A stretch of 64,000 bases of DNA from Tetrahymena elliotti 4EA (Eukaryota; Ciliophora; Oligohymenophorea; Hymenostomatida; Tetrahymenidae): NCBI GenBank assembly GCA_000231825.2, contig JH720324.1, forward strand, positions 846,717-910,716, written 5' to 3'. Both the position numbers and the translations under genes were made by a program. Numbering within the stretch: position 1 is the stretch's first letter; each line of letters starts with the position of its first letter. The notes beneath the pieces were generated by a model, which worked only from the letters and a program-made list of their open reading frames with translations, was not told where the DNA came from and made no database searches. Shown here piece after piece: positions 36,001 to 48,158 of the stretch.

Positions 36001-39000
36001 CACTAAGTCACTGATGTGCTCTCCTTATCAGATATGCCATTTGTTGTTTCATCAAGCTAAAATGGAAAAGTAAAAAATTAAGTGGAAGAAATATTGACTT
36101 ATTTTTATTTTAAATAGATTTCTTTTATTTCTGGACCTCCACTCTTTTACAAATTTTAGGTTGTTGAAAACTTTCAAAATATAGATTAAGAGCTTTACAG
36201 CAAAGATGCAGAGCTGGAAGATGTTGGAGTATCTAAAATTAAATATTGCAAATAAAATCAATAATTATTTGTAGCTGATTTCAAAGGCTACTTAAAATGC
36301 TACGATATTTCTAAAATTATATAAAATCTAAATGAAAATATTGAACAATTTAAATTAAATAGTAAGTTGAAAGAAGATAAGCATACCTTCTATAAAAGCA
36401 TGAGAGAATATTTTTAGTTTAATATAAATACAGAACCGACAGTAATTTGGAATACAAAAGCTACTTCAGAGTAAATAACATTCCTTGAATATAATGATGC
36501 TTATAAATTGCTATTTACATGCATCAGTGACAAAAATGTAAATATTTATTCATAAAACAAATTAATTTAAAACGAAACGAATTCAATAAAACTGCAACCA
36601 ATCAATAAATTACTAGATTTTACTTTTATTTTTTCTTAAATTTAATTATATGCATAGCATATTCTAATTTTACAAGACCTAATCTATTTTTATCTCTAAA
36701 ACTATTTAGTATTTGAGTAATAATTTAAATCAGAATCAGTATTAAAATTAATATTATCAAAATCCTAAAATTCTAAAATGGGTTTTTAATTTTCCTAAAA
36801 AAACATTTGGCCTTGACCCTTTGCAAAAACTTTAATTGATTGAAATTTATCTTTAATCTGATATTTTAGGTTTGTAAAAAGATTTTCAAAATAATATTTT
36901 TATTTATTTTTTCTCAATTTTCGATGATAATCTAAATAAAGAAATTTAAGACTATTTTAAATTTGGTGAATTTTTGTTTAAACAAAATAGCTATTTTCCA
37001 AAAAATAAGTCTTAAATACTAAGATTTTACAGTTCATATTTTATTTTAAATATCTTTTTTAAATTTTAATTATCATATTTATTTTTAGAGTTGTTGAAAT
37101 TTTCACAGCAATAAAAAAAATTGAATAAATATTTGAATTATTTAACTAAACTGGAATGAATAAATAAATTTTTAAAATTTAATATAGGTTATGATTTTTG
37201 ATTCAGTAAAAGGGAAATATATTGATTCGTTAAGACAAAATGAGGATAGCTTGATTCAAATACCTATAGGATATAGAAAAAAGAATACCATAGATCTATA
37301 TGATAATACATTAAAAATAAGAATAGATCGTACTAAGGAAGAAGATGAGTAGATAGAAAAGCAAAAAAAAATAGATTACTTAAATTAGATGAAAAAGAAA
37401 ATGAAATAACAGTAAAAATTAGAATTATAGAGTAATATGAGTTAACTTAATTCATCATTTAATTAGAGTTACTATGACTCTGATTTACAAAGTCCAAGGG
37501 ATGATAAAAGCATTCTTTCAAGTAGCAAAGGTATGCTAAATGCAAATGGAAGTTTTAATAATCCATTGTTAACCTAAGGAATTAGTGAAAATAAAGATGA
37601 TTAAAATGAAACTGAAGATGATGTTAATAAAAACATATTTTTGACAAGTAATGATAAGAAATCTAGATAATTTGATTAAGTGATAGAAGGAGCAGATAGT
37701 TCTAGATCTATTGGAGAAGAAGATAATAAAGAAGATGATTAGGAAGGTAATTAAGACCTGAAAAATGAGACTAATAATGTACTCGATGATAGAAATATTT
37801 ATTTATAATACCCAGAATGTGAATTTAATGCTTTCTACTTTTGCAATTTGGTCAAAAAAGAACCTTATGCAAGTTAGAAAAGCAAACCTCAATGGAAGCT
37901 GGAATTAGACATTAAATCATATTATGAAAAATATTTATAGGATACGAGATAAGTTGAATTAAGTATTATTGAGCTAGAGAAAAAAACAAAAAATATTTAA
38001 ATTTCAAATTAAAAATTTAAAATTATGAGATTTGAGGTTGACTTAAATAAGTTCGACCCATAATAGCATTTTCAGCCAAAGGTTGCTGCTAATTAAAAAG
38101 AAGAAGATTTAGATGCTGATGAAGAAGCAGTAGATGCTAAGGCAATTGCAATAAATTATCAGAAAAAGTTAATTTAAAACTAAGAAAAAATTGATTAAGA
38201 GTAACGAGTTAAAATAAATTATAATCAGATTTGGGAAAGCCTTTCAAAAAATAAAGCTAATACTAGAAATTTCGATAGTAGGCATTACTTGTTACTAGTC
38301 AGGAATAAATAGAATTTAACGAGAGAATAAGAAGACAAAATCTTAGATGTCTATAAAGCTCTAAAAGAAATAGAATAAATTGATAAAGTAGAAGAGAAAC
38401 CAGATTAATTGAAAGGTCGTAAAGTCTCAGTAAAAGAAAATACCAAAAAAGCTGAAACTGAATAAAAATTATAAACAGCAAACAGTATAAAATCATTAAC
38501 ATAATAAAAAGATATTAAAAAAGGTTAGCTTGACTAACAAATTCTATAAGGAAAAAGAGGTCTTCTAAAATTAAAATAGTAAAAAGAAGCAGCTAATGAT
38601 ATTCAAGTAAACGCCTCTTAAAAAATAAAAAAAGAACAAGATGGAAATACATCTAAACGTAACTCCACAATTAATCCTAGTAGAAAAAGCAGAAGAATAC
38701 AAAATTAAGCAATTGAAAACTTTCAAATGGTTGATGATTCAGTTATCTTAAAAGAAGTTACAAAAGACGATACAAAAGAAGAGCTAATAGCCTCAATAAT
38801 CACATAGTAAGATGAGCATAAATAGGAAGACGAAATAACATAATTGTTTATGAACAGTAAAAATTAACAAATTTAGGGTTTTTTGAAGTTATTAGATGAG
38901 TAAAAATAATAAAATATTATTTTATTTGGTTCACCTAATCCAAAAAAAGTACTCGAAAGCCAAAAAAGTAAATAAGAAGTTTAAGTTCATCATGTTCACT

Positions 39001-39107
39001 AGCATTCAGTTACTTCAATGATCAATCAAGCATTTAATTAAGATAATAATAAAGAACTCGATTTAGATCAAATGGTCAAAAGAATCACTGATAAATTCAA
39101 TTCATGA
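33023..39107 (+). CDS. EF-hand/WD40 protein (EFCAB8/WDR49/WDR64-like)
   Basis: About eight exons, ~1500 residues. Exons: 33023-33345, 33399-33881, an unresolved exon near 34276-34350, 34449-34917, 34974-35349, 35531-36069, 36160-36537, 37188-39107. An EF-hand loop with all ligand positions filled is at residues 118-129 (DMNLNGLLAWDE). WD40 blades follow (ILFCGELDGSIELWNL, FMVSAGLDCKINLWDT, LLFSAGFDHWIGVWNP), then a long last exon of 640 codons rich in Lys, Gln, Asp and Ser with no fold visible. EF-hand plus WD40 in this order is the layout of EFCAB8, WDR49 and WDR64, which occur in motile cilia; calcium-sensitive axonemal function is inferred from family. The blade exon around 34.3 kb (LKLPSYLTQDALIYC) is clearly coding, but I could not join it in phase. 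Confidence 0.75.
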
Positions 39108-39735
39108 ACTAAAAAAGCACAAACATAATTTAGTTTTTTATTAATTTTATGTGTTAAATGATTGTTAAAGATACCAATTTGTAAAAAAATTTATTTTGTT
39201 TTAAAAATAATAGATCAGTTTACCAAGATACTTAAAACATTTCAATAAATAATTCAATTCCTAATTTTATTGTTCAAGTTTGTATTTATTATTTGTTTTT
39301 TGAATTTTTACAAATCAGTTTCAAATTTTCATTTTTTTTCATAAAAAAAATTTGTTTTGAATTTGTTAAATAAAGGTAAGTAAATAAACAACTTTATCAA
39401 AAATAATTTTGAAAAAATAAATTACTTGTCTAAAAAAATCAAAGGTTTAAATTTATTTTTTCATTTTAACAAAACAATATTTTTTTGAAAATAAGAGGAA
39501 TAATTATCTCTGATGTCAAATTTCATTTGTTAATAAAATTTCATTAAATTAAAATATGATTCATTCACCATTTATCATTAATTTTGACAAGACTAATAAA
39601 GAGCAGGTGATGAATGGATCAATTAAAATATAAACAGTAGTAGTTAATTTGATATTTAGCATAAAAATTTAATAATGTGTACACCATAATATTTAAATAC
39701 AAACTATAAAAATAAAATTGAAAATTATTTTGAGT
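39108..39735. other. Convergent intergenic region
   Basis: About 630 bp between the 3' ends of the EF-hand/WD40 gene and the phosphatase gene. Runs of A and T, nothing recognised. Confidence 0.5.
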
Positions 39736-41319
39736 TCACAAATCTTGTTTAACGAGTTGAAGCTAATCTGAGATATTCGTGTTTTTTTTATTACTACATT
39801 CAGCAACATACTATAAAATTTTGGAATAAGTATAAAGATGTTAATCGCTTTCATCACCTCTGAAGGAAGGGATAATCAAGGAATTGTTGAAATCAAGCTA
39901 TACAGCTTCTTAGGAGTTGTCTAAAATAATAGAGCTTTCTATGCTACCTACTTATTAAATATCTTTAATATAAATCCCTGGATATTTAAAGCATTAGTCT
40001 CTGTAAAGACGTTTCGCAATTAGTTTGTTTGTATCAATTTTATCTATAATAGCATCAACATATTATTTTTAGGCAGAAGAGTAGATAACTAAATTGAATA
40101 TTTTGCTCATTTCCAACAGAAATATATCCAAACCAGGTCTCTTTTTAAGAGTGAAGAATTATACTGATTGCTGAGATGGATGAATTACTTGCACTATGTC
40201 AGGATTATTTACATCAACTTTTTCTTTAAGCTTTTGCTTGCATGGTTATGTATAAACAAGAGTTTCATCAAGATCTAGAGCTAATGTGAATCTCTTCTTC
40301 AATGTAGGGTTTGATTACAAGGTAGCGAATTGATCATCTCTTTCTTGATTAATAATTCTCTTCATATTTATATTGCTTTATGATCTCTTAAAAGGGTCTC
40401 TTTTATCATGCTTTTTTAATAGTATGCTATTTAGAAATGGGAATGCACTAAATATAATTCTCATGATATGATAGAAGACTGTAGAAATGATTTTCCATAT
40501 AAAACCTATAATCAATAAGACTACTTAAATGATTAGCACTACTAATGCTAATAGCTTGACAGCAATCCATTAAATAAATTTTAAAAATACTTTCCATGAT
40601 TTCTAACTTGCAATTTTTAAATGAACCATAATTTCGTTCACATCATCTTTAGATGGTAGCTTAGTGGTTTCATATTTTTCATCATACATTTAGAGGGTTT
40701 TTTCTTTCTTTTTACTTCCCTTTTTTTTGAGTTTTTTGCTTTAACTCGCTTCAGATTAATCGTTATTCTAAAATGAATCCTAAATTTCTGAATCATTATT
40801 AAACCCTGTAGAGTAGCCAACAGAACTAACTGTAGACTACTTTCCCTAACTCTATCTTCTTTAACTAACTCCTCCATTAAACTATGAAATGTTTTCAATT
40901 TCCTCAAATTAATCCTTATCAGAGCTATCGTCTGAGTCGTTTTTATCAGAAAAATTGTCAGGAACAATACTAAACTAATGCATAAAAAAAAGAAATGATA
41001 AATCTATTAGAACAAATTTTAGTCAAATTCAAACAGATTTAAAAATTTTATAATACAAACATCAACAACATCTTTTAAGTTTGCTTTCAATAAAATAATC
41101 TATCAGCACAGCCTAGTTTTATAATTTTCCAACTAGGTCTTAAAAGATAATATTTATAAATAGATAATCTCAAAATATTACTGGATTTGAGCTTCTAGAC
41201 CCAGAATATGAACTAGATTTTTTAACATTCTTAATTGGAGGAAGTTCCTCTTACTCCTCTAAATGAGATAAATCTGTATTGCTTTAAATTGAAGATCTAT
41301 TCTTTTTTTTATTTCCCAT
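39736..41319 (-). CDS. Membrane-anchored FCP1/SCP-type phosphatase
   Basis: Two exons on the minus strand (41319-41182 and 40974-39736), 458 residues. The catalytic signature DLDETLV starts at residue 280 (Asp280 and Asp282, as in DxDxT), followed by LKKRPGLDIFLLEM, LVIYSSAQKQY and SSIILDNSQEAV, the ordered blocks of the NLI-interacting-factor/CTD phosphatase family. These enzymes remove phosphate from Ser/Thr through an aspartyl-phosphate. A hydrophobic segment at about 182-218 precedes the catalytic domain, giving the plan of CTDNEP1 (Dullard), the nuclear-envelope/ER phosphatase that acts on lipin. The N-terminal ~175 residues are Ser/Lys/Asp-rich and probably disordered. The family is secure; the CTDNEP1 subtype rests on the membrane anchor. 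Confidence 0.8.
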
Positions 41320-43290
41320 ATTCCTAAAAACTCTTTCTTATTTGTTTGGTTGCTATGTAAAACTATATTTACTTGATAAAAATTATTCAATAAATTTGTT
41401 TGTTTATTTATTCATAAACTTGTGAATTCAATTTATTAAAGTACAATTAAGTGAAATGTAATTCAACGAATCAATAAGATAATAAATATTCTAAATAAAA
41501 AACACAAGACTGACTTGTTTAAACAAACATTTCTCATCAGTCACAAATAACCAACGTGCATCTTATTTTCTGAATATATTTACAATTTACATTATTATGA
41601 TGCTAAAATAGATATAAATTATCATCATCATGATGTTTATATCTTTAATGCATCAATCACCTTCTAAACAAATTTTTAATCTTTACCAAAAGTAATCAAT
41701 TACTAATTCATTTTAGGTTCTTCATTCAATATTAAAAATTAATTTTATACAAATAATTAATATTCAAATTAATAAATTCTTTTTTGTTCATATTCTTTTT
41801 GCTCTTAAATAATTTTTTAATAATTATATTAAAATATTTTTATTAAATCTGAAAGAAACAAAGAATTCATAAATATTTACAATTAAATAAATTTAAAATA
41901 CAGCTATAAATAAATGTCGCATAATAATTTTATTCAAGTAATTTACACAACCAAATTTTTTTTTTTTTCAACAAACTTCGAATTTTAAAACAAAAAGATC
42001 TAAACACTAAAATTATTTTTCTTGAATAAAAACTCAAATTTAGAAACATTTTTTTGTATTTACTTTAGATTTTGTAAACTCTTTCATGATAAAAATTATG
42101 TTAAATGTTCTTTTATAGAAAATATAATTATTTACTAAAATGATCTTATTAAGTTAAAGAATGAAGAAAATTCAAAACTAAAATAACTTCTATTTAATAA
42201 AGTTTTAGAAATATTTTGTTGTATTGGTTTCATATTATGTAAATTTCTTTATTTGTTAAAATTATCTTAACTTTTTTTTAAATGGAAAATATCATGTTTG
42301 ACTAAAATGATATGTTTAGACTAGTGAACAAAGAAGACCTAAGGATTAAAATTATTTCTGCTTAATAAAATTAAAATTTCAAATTATTGGTAGTATTTAC
42401 TTAAGATTTTGTAAATTCGTTTGTTAATTAAAAGTATCTTAAATTTTCTTTTAATAGGTTGAATGAGAAATTTAAATTTTAAATATTTTTTGTTATAGTT
42501 TTAGATTACAATTTATCTAATAGGAAAAAGTGAGATATTAATGAAAAGATTACTTACAAAATTACTACAAGATAAAACTCATGAAGTAATGAATGCTATG
42601 ATGAAATTAAGCGAGATAAAAATTTAATTAAATAAAATAAATGAAATTTCATTAGCAAAATTCAACAAGTGTGAAGGAGTTTTCAAATTTTAAAAAAAGG
42701 TTAATAGTAACTGATAAGAAATTTTTAAATGCAATTACAATGGAGTTAATTAGATCAAAAATATAGTAGAAAGAATTTCTTTGATTCTTATTAGAAATTT
42801 TTTAACCAGAAATTTGTTATTCATTTAATTGGGTAGTTAGCCGATCCGATGCCAAAAATTGGTTGATCAATTTGTTAATTAATTAAATAGTTATTGACTC
42901 TAAGAATAATTTTGAAATGATAAAATTAGTTCTATCTATCACATATCACAAAATAAAATACCAATTATTATTATGTAAATAGATATACATTTTTGATAAG
43001 ATAATTTCAATATATCTCTATAAATTTGATTGATTGAAGACTAGGTTGTATTGATTGTATGTATGTCTTATTATTGAAAGAATAGTTCTATTTATAATTC
43101 ATTTCATAAAAAAATTATACATTTTTGCATTAACTATTAAAATCAAAAATATTAATAGAGTATAAATTATTCTTAATTAATTAATTACAACAAAAATAGA
43201 TCATACATAAACAAATCAAGTATTTATAAGTAAAAAAAGAACATTTTAAACAGATATATAACAGGTACATCTAGACATATTCATTTTATA
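41320..43290. other. Long AT-rich divergent region
   Basis: Nearly 2 kb between the divergent phosphatase and MATE genes. Many homopolymers (a 14-T run near 41956). I see no coding frame, RNA gene or transposon. Confidence 0.6.
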
Positions 43291-45154
43291 ATGCTTAAAA
43301 AATTATCTAGAGATTATTCATCTAATAAGCCATATGACTCTTCTTAATCTGACGATAACTCAACGTCTGCTTCACTTTCGTTGAGAGGGTCAGATTACAT
43401 GGCTTTCGACATTTAAAAAGATATTAAAAAAAGCATTTTAACAGATTATAGTGATGAAGATAGCCATCATCACATGAGTGATTAGGTAGATTTTGTTTGG
43501 CTGCTAAAGTCTTGTATTGAAGAAGCACTCTCATACTTCTTAGAATGGCTTCCATTAACTATAATTTATTTTTTTATGACTAGAACTTACTCATAGCAAA
43601 CAGCAAACGGTTATGGTTTAGGTTTAGTTTGGCTCAATTGCATGGGATAGGGATTATATTATGGGTTAGGTAGTGGTTTAGAGACTATGGCTTCACATGC
43701 ACATGGCGCTAAAAATTATGAATAAGTTGGTATTCTTTTTCAAAAAACTCTTTTTGTCTCCTCAATAATGTTTATTCCAATATGCATGCTTATGATTTAT
43801 GCAGAACAAATTCTTTTCTTATGGAATGATAATGCTGAATTATGTCACTTGGCTGGTTAATTGTGCTTGTTTTCTATACCTGGAATAGCTTTTATAGCTG
43901 TTTACTATGCCTTCAAAGGTAAAGCTTTGAAAATTTTTGTATTTTAAATGATTTTTTGCAAAGTTCTAAATGAAATAATTAATGATTGGTATGATAAAAT
44001 ATCTACTAAATTAAACTATGTGAGCTAGTCTTTCAAATAAAATAAAAACTTGACATTCTCAATAATTATTTTAGAATGAATGAATCCTTTTAATATTTTC
44101 ATTAAAAATTTATTAAAAAATTAATAGCTACACTGAATGCTTAAAATGAATACAGATTATAAGTCTACAGCAGTGGAATTAATTCTATGTTGACAATTAT
44201 CTACTGTTTGATCTTTATTACTGGACTTGATTTTGGAATTATGGGTGCTGCTATTGTTTTTTCTGTATCTTAATTTTCCAACTTGTCTCTATGCTATTTC
44301 TTTGCAAATAAAAAATAACATCTAAAAAAATGCTTTATTCCTTTTACAAAGCTTTGTTTCTAAGATTTAAAGCCTTTCCTTAAGACTGCTATCCCAATTG
44401 GATCTCTTGTCTCTTTAGAGTGGATCTTGTAGGAAGTTAACTCAATAATTGCATCAAATCTTCCAGAAGAATAATATTCTGCAAGTATTGCTATAGCTAA
44501 TTTAGCTTCTACCAGTGTCCAATTCCCTTTAGGTTATGCAACAGCAGCTTGCACTTTTATTGGTAATGAAATGGGAAGAGGAAATGTGAAGAATGCAAAG
44601 AAATATGCTCTTTACAGCAGTTACATTCTTTTAGCCCACTTATTGGTAACTGGACTACCTATAATCATATTTAGAGAAAGCATAGCTTCTACTTTTACAG
44701 TCAACCCAGAAGTTTAGGAATAATTCTTAAGGATCATCTTTTATGCTTTAGCAGTTTATTTCTTTGATTCTATTTAATGTCTTGTTACTGCTTTTATGAG
44801 AGCTATAGCCAAAGAAAGATTTAGTAGTATTTCTTTCCTTATTTGCTATGCTCTTGTAGGATTGACATCAAGCTACTACTTAGCCTATAAAACTAGCTTC
44901 GAAATTACTGGAGTTTGGACTGGATTAGCTTTAGGTAAATATTAAAAATATATAATATCTTTTTCAAGCTTAATTTACTTTTATAAATTAAAAAAATATA
45001 ACTAGGCATGAGTCTATATCTGATCCTTCAAGCAGTTATGATCCTCTTTACTAATTTGGAAAGTATGGCTAAGAAAATCTAAGGTAGGTTATCTTCTTCA
45101 AATACTGAGAATACCAATTTATTGTTAAACAATTCACATATTCAAGACACATGA
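43291..45154 (+). CDS. MATE-family efflux transporter
   Basis: Three exons (43291-43918, 44128-44934, 45006-45154), 527 residues, closing in frame and of usual length for the multidrug and toxic compound extrusion family. A Ser/Asp-rich cytosolic N-terminus of about 80 residues precedes roughly twelve membrane segments. Family signs are GSGLETMASHAHGAKNYEQV after the first segments, the matching second-half motif SVQFPLGYATAACTFIGNEM, and GRGNVKNAKKYALYSS. MATE proteins export organic cations or metabolites in exchange for H+ or Na+; the substrate cannot be told. It is probably in the plasma membrane or a vesicle. The C-terminus is short and Ser/Asn-rich. Confidence 0.9.
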
Positions 45155-46082
45155 AAAAAAAATCCTTTTTAAATTAATAACAAAGAACAATAATTTCTAT
45201 TAAAATTAATTAACCAATAAACAAACAAACAAAATAAAATCAGAATTTTAATCCTGTAATTTTAATCAATTTTGAAAGCCCTTAAATAAAAAATAAAAAT
45301 TAAATAAATTTATAAAAAATAAAATAATGTTTATTAATTCTATTTGTTTTCTTTTTCTATCCATCTTCTCCTATACCATTTTTAAATTAATTAATGTTTT
45401 AAATAAAATTAAATTTATCAATAGATTAAAAGCACATTAAATTCATAAAAAAATGAAAATAATCATAAGAAAGAAAGTTTTTTATTATTATTAAATCAAC
45501 AATATTTATTCATTTAGAATTATTTTTTCATTCAATTTTGATTGTTTGTGATTGAAAGCTTATTTTTAAAAAATAGCTTCATTACAATTTATTCATAACT
45601 TATAGACATTTTAGTTTATGATTTTTTTTTCGATTTTATATCAAATACTAAAAATTTAATTTTAGAATTTAAAGACAGTTAATAATGATCCGATATTTGT
45701 TCATCTAATCTCCAATTAATATTCATTGCTACAAAAATTAAAATATTTAAATTATTCTTAAACCTACTATCTTTGTTAATAAATTTACTATTTTATCTTA
45801 TATTGAAATTATATTTTAAAATTATTGTAAACTTTTATTATCTTTTTTGCTTTTTTGAATTTAAAAATGGATACTCCAACAACCATTTATTTGCTAATAC
45901 TACTTTTAATAATTATTTTTATGAAGATTTGGTTTGAATCCTTAAATAAAACGAATATCACTTCTTTTATTTAAAAATTAAATCCAATAATTTGAAATAA
46001 ATCTTATTGCTTTGTTTGCAAATAAATTACTGATCTAACAAACAAATAATTAAATATTTTTAATAAAGATAATCTGTATAAA
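45155..46082. other. Intergenic region
   Basis: About 930 bp of AT-rich spacer between two plus-strand genes. Nothing recognised. Confidence 0.6.
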
Positions 46083-47616
46083 ATGTTAGGATTACAACCA
46101 CCTAGAATTTAAACTAGTCTAGATGATGTTTTAGACATAGCTGAAGATGTCATGAAAAAGTTTATGTTTGAATTCAGAAAAGCTGCTGTTAGGGAATTAG
46201 AAGATATCACAAAAACAGAAAAAACATGTGTAAGAGAATAAATCAGAAATATTGCAAAAGTCAGATTTTAAGAATTTGCTCTTGTCATTAAAGAGCCACT
46301 TACATAAGTCATTAAAACTATCCGTGCAGATGCTGCTAAAATAGAACCAAAAAGACCATTAGATGCAAATAAAATTTTATATCCATTAAATGTATTATTT
46401 TGATAAAAAACACACACTTATCTATTGAAATTTTGAAACGATTGAATTAAAGGGACCTAGAAGCTAGCAAGATAGAATACAATCAGCACCCAACACAAAC
46501 AGAGAAGTCAAAATAGCTCAAACTAGTGAAAGAGGATTAATTATTAATGAATTAAAAGTTAATATTTTTTTTTATTGATCTCATTCAAAAAATTTAAAAG
46601 ATGTTAATAATGATGTTTATATTTTTATTAGTTCCACAAACTTTAAGAATTCATAACCTATCCTAAAGATGTTAGGTAAGTTTAAAGACTATCTGTTGAG
46701 CTTGAGAGTTAGGGTATTGGAGATAATGGATTACCTCATTTTGGTCGTATTCTAGGGATGTATCATGGCTGCAGATCTCTCATCCTAAATCTTTCTACGT
46801 AAATTTTGTTAAACTGAATAAATATATTTACTTATTTATTCTACATAATTCTAAAAGAGCTGTACATTTAATTTTAGAATTTTTTTAAATATTTTATTTT
46901 TTCTCATTTATTTAGAAAAGAATAATTTTTATGAATTAAATAAATTTTTTAAATAAAAGAAACTCAATTACCTAAAAAGGAGCTGAATTGTTGGGTTAAG
47001 GAATGTTTGAATTGAAGAATTTAGTTTACTTAAATTTGAATCTTTACAAGTAAACATATTTTGAAGATAGATGTTTACCTTTAAAATTAAAATATTTTCT
47101 AGTAATAAAGTTAAGCAAAAGGGTATGAACCTTGTGATAGAGCCAGTAGCAAATAATTGTGCCTGCTTAAGAGAGCTAAGAATTGAATTAGCTTGGTATT
47201 TAAATCACAATTAAGAAATTGTTTCTCAAAAATTATTTAGCAATTAAATAGGTTCTGGAGGTATGGCTGATTTAGGTGTTCATTTGCTCAACATAAGAAG
47301 TTTGGATAAATTATGGTTAGGTTTATATGAGTAAATATTCAAATTAAAATTATAATTAAATCTAATAATGTTAAAATAAATATAAAAGTAATTAGATTTA
47401 TGACGATGGTATGAAAAACTACTTAAATAGCTTTGCTAAATGCTAAGCATATACTACTTTTACTATTGATTTGAGATTGTAAACCTACTTTATATTTGAA
47501 ATTTTATCATTAATTTCTTGTTTTAAAAAAGGAACCCTATTCAAAAGACACTAATTGAAAAACTTAAAACTTACATTAAACATAAAAAAATTGTCAATTT
47601 TGAGCTTAATTGCTGA
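46083..47616 (+). CDS. Ribonuclease-inhibitor-type LRR protein
   Basis: Seven exons (46083-46391, 46453-46557, 46632-46798, 46960-47049, 47103-47330, 47389-47478, 47532-47616), 357 residues, closing in frame. The first ~140 residues are helical and charged (DDVLDIAEDVMKKFMFEF). The rest is a set of ~28-residue LRRs: SITQKGAELLGQGMFELKNL then VYLNLNLY, and NQIYDDGMKNYLNSFAKCQA then YTTFTIDLRL. Exons 4 and 6 are exactly 90 bp and exon 5 is 228 bp; all three start and end in phase 2, so each adds whole repeats. The NxI-x-x-G pattern is that of ribonuclease-inhibitor or tropomodulin-like LRRs. The partner is unknown. Confidence 0.8.
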
Positions 47617-48158
47617 AATAATTTAATTTAATATCAATTAAAAAATAATTCATTCAAATTTAATTTTATTTGTATTCTTTTTGTTATTTTCATATTGTAG
47701 TTTTTTCTACACGACCCCTTAAATTTTCTGAAAGATAAATTTTCAATTAAAAAATATCAATATTTCAATTACAAGCTAATAAATTTTTTTAGGGTGGGTC
47801 ATAATGACTCTTTACAATAAATGTAATTCTAATTTTTTTAAACATAATTTAAGCTTTAAATATAAATATTGTTTAGTTACTATTGTATATGATTAGAATA
47901 ATTTATTTTATAATTTTTATGATTATTCATTCAATGATTTCAAAAGGCAGGCAAATGTAAATTTTTAGAATAAAAAGTAAAATAAACAAATGCTTTAGAT
48001 AATTTTATAATAATAAAGTTAAATAGCTTCATTGAATAAAAAAAATTAAATTTCATATTAAGAAATATTGAGAGTATTTTGTTAAATTTTTTATACAGAA
48101 AAATAGATTTACTTACATTTATTTTAATAGTTTTTTAACAAAATAATAAATAATTTGA
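47617..48158. other. Convergent intergenic region
   Basis: About 540 bp between the 3' ends of the LRR gene and the large minus-strand membrane protein. AT-rich, nothing recognised. Confidence 0.5.

Noticed and set aside
40638..40967. Minus-strand frame of 109 codons, Arg/Lys-rich
   Set aside because: It overlaps the phosphatase exon in another frame; the phosphatase frame carries the DLDETLV domain and is open under the ciliate code.
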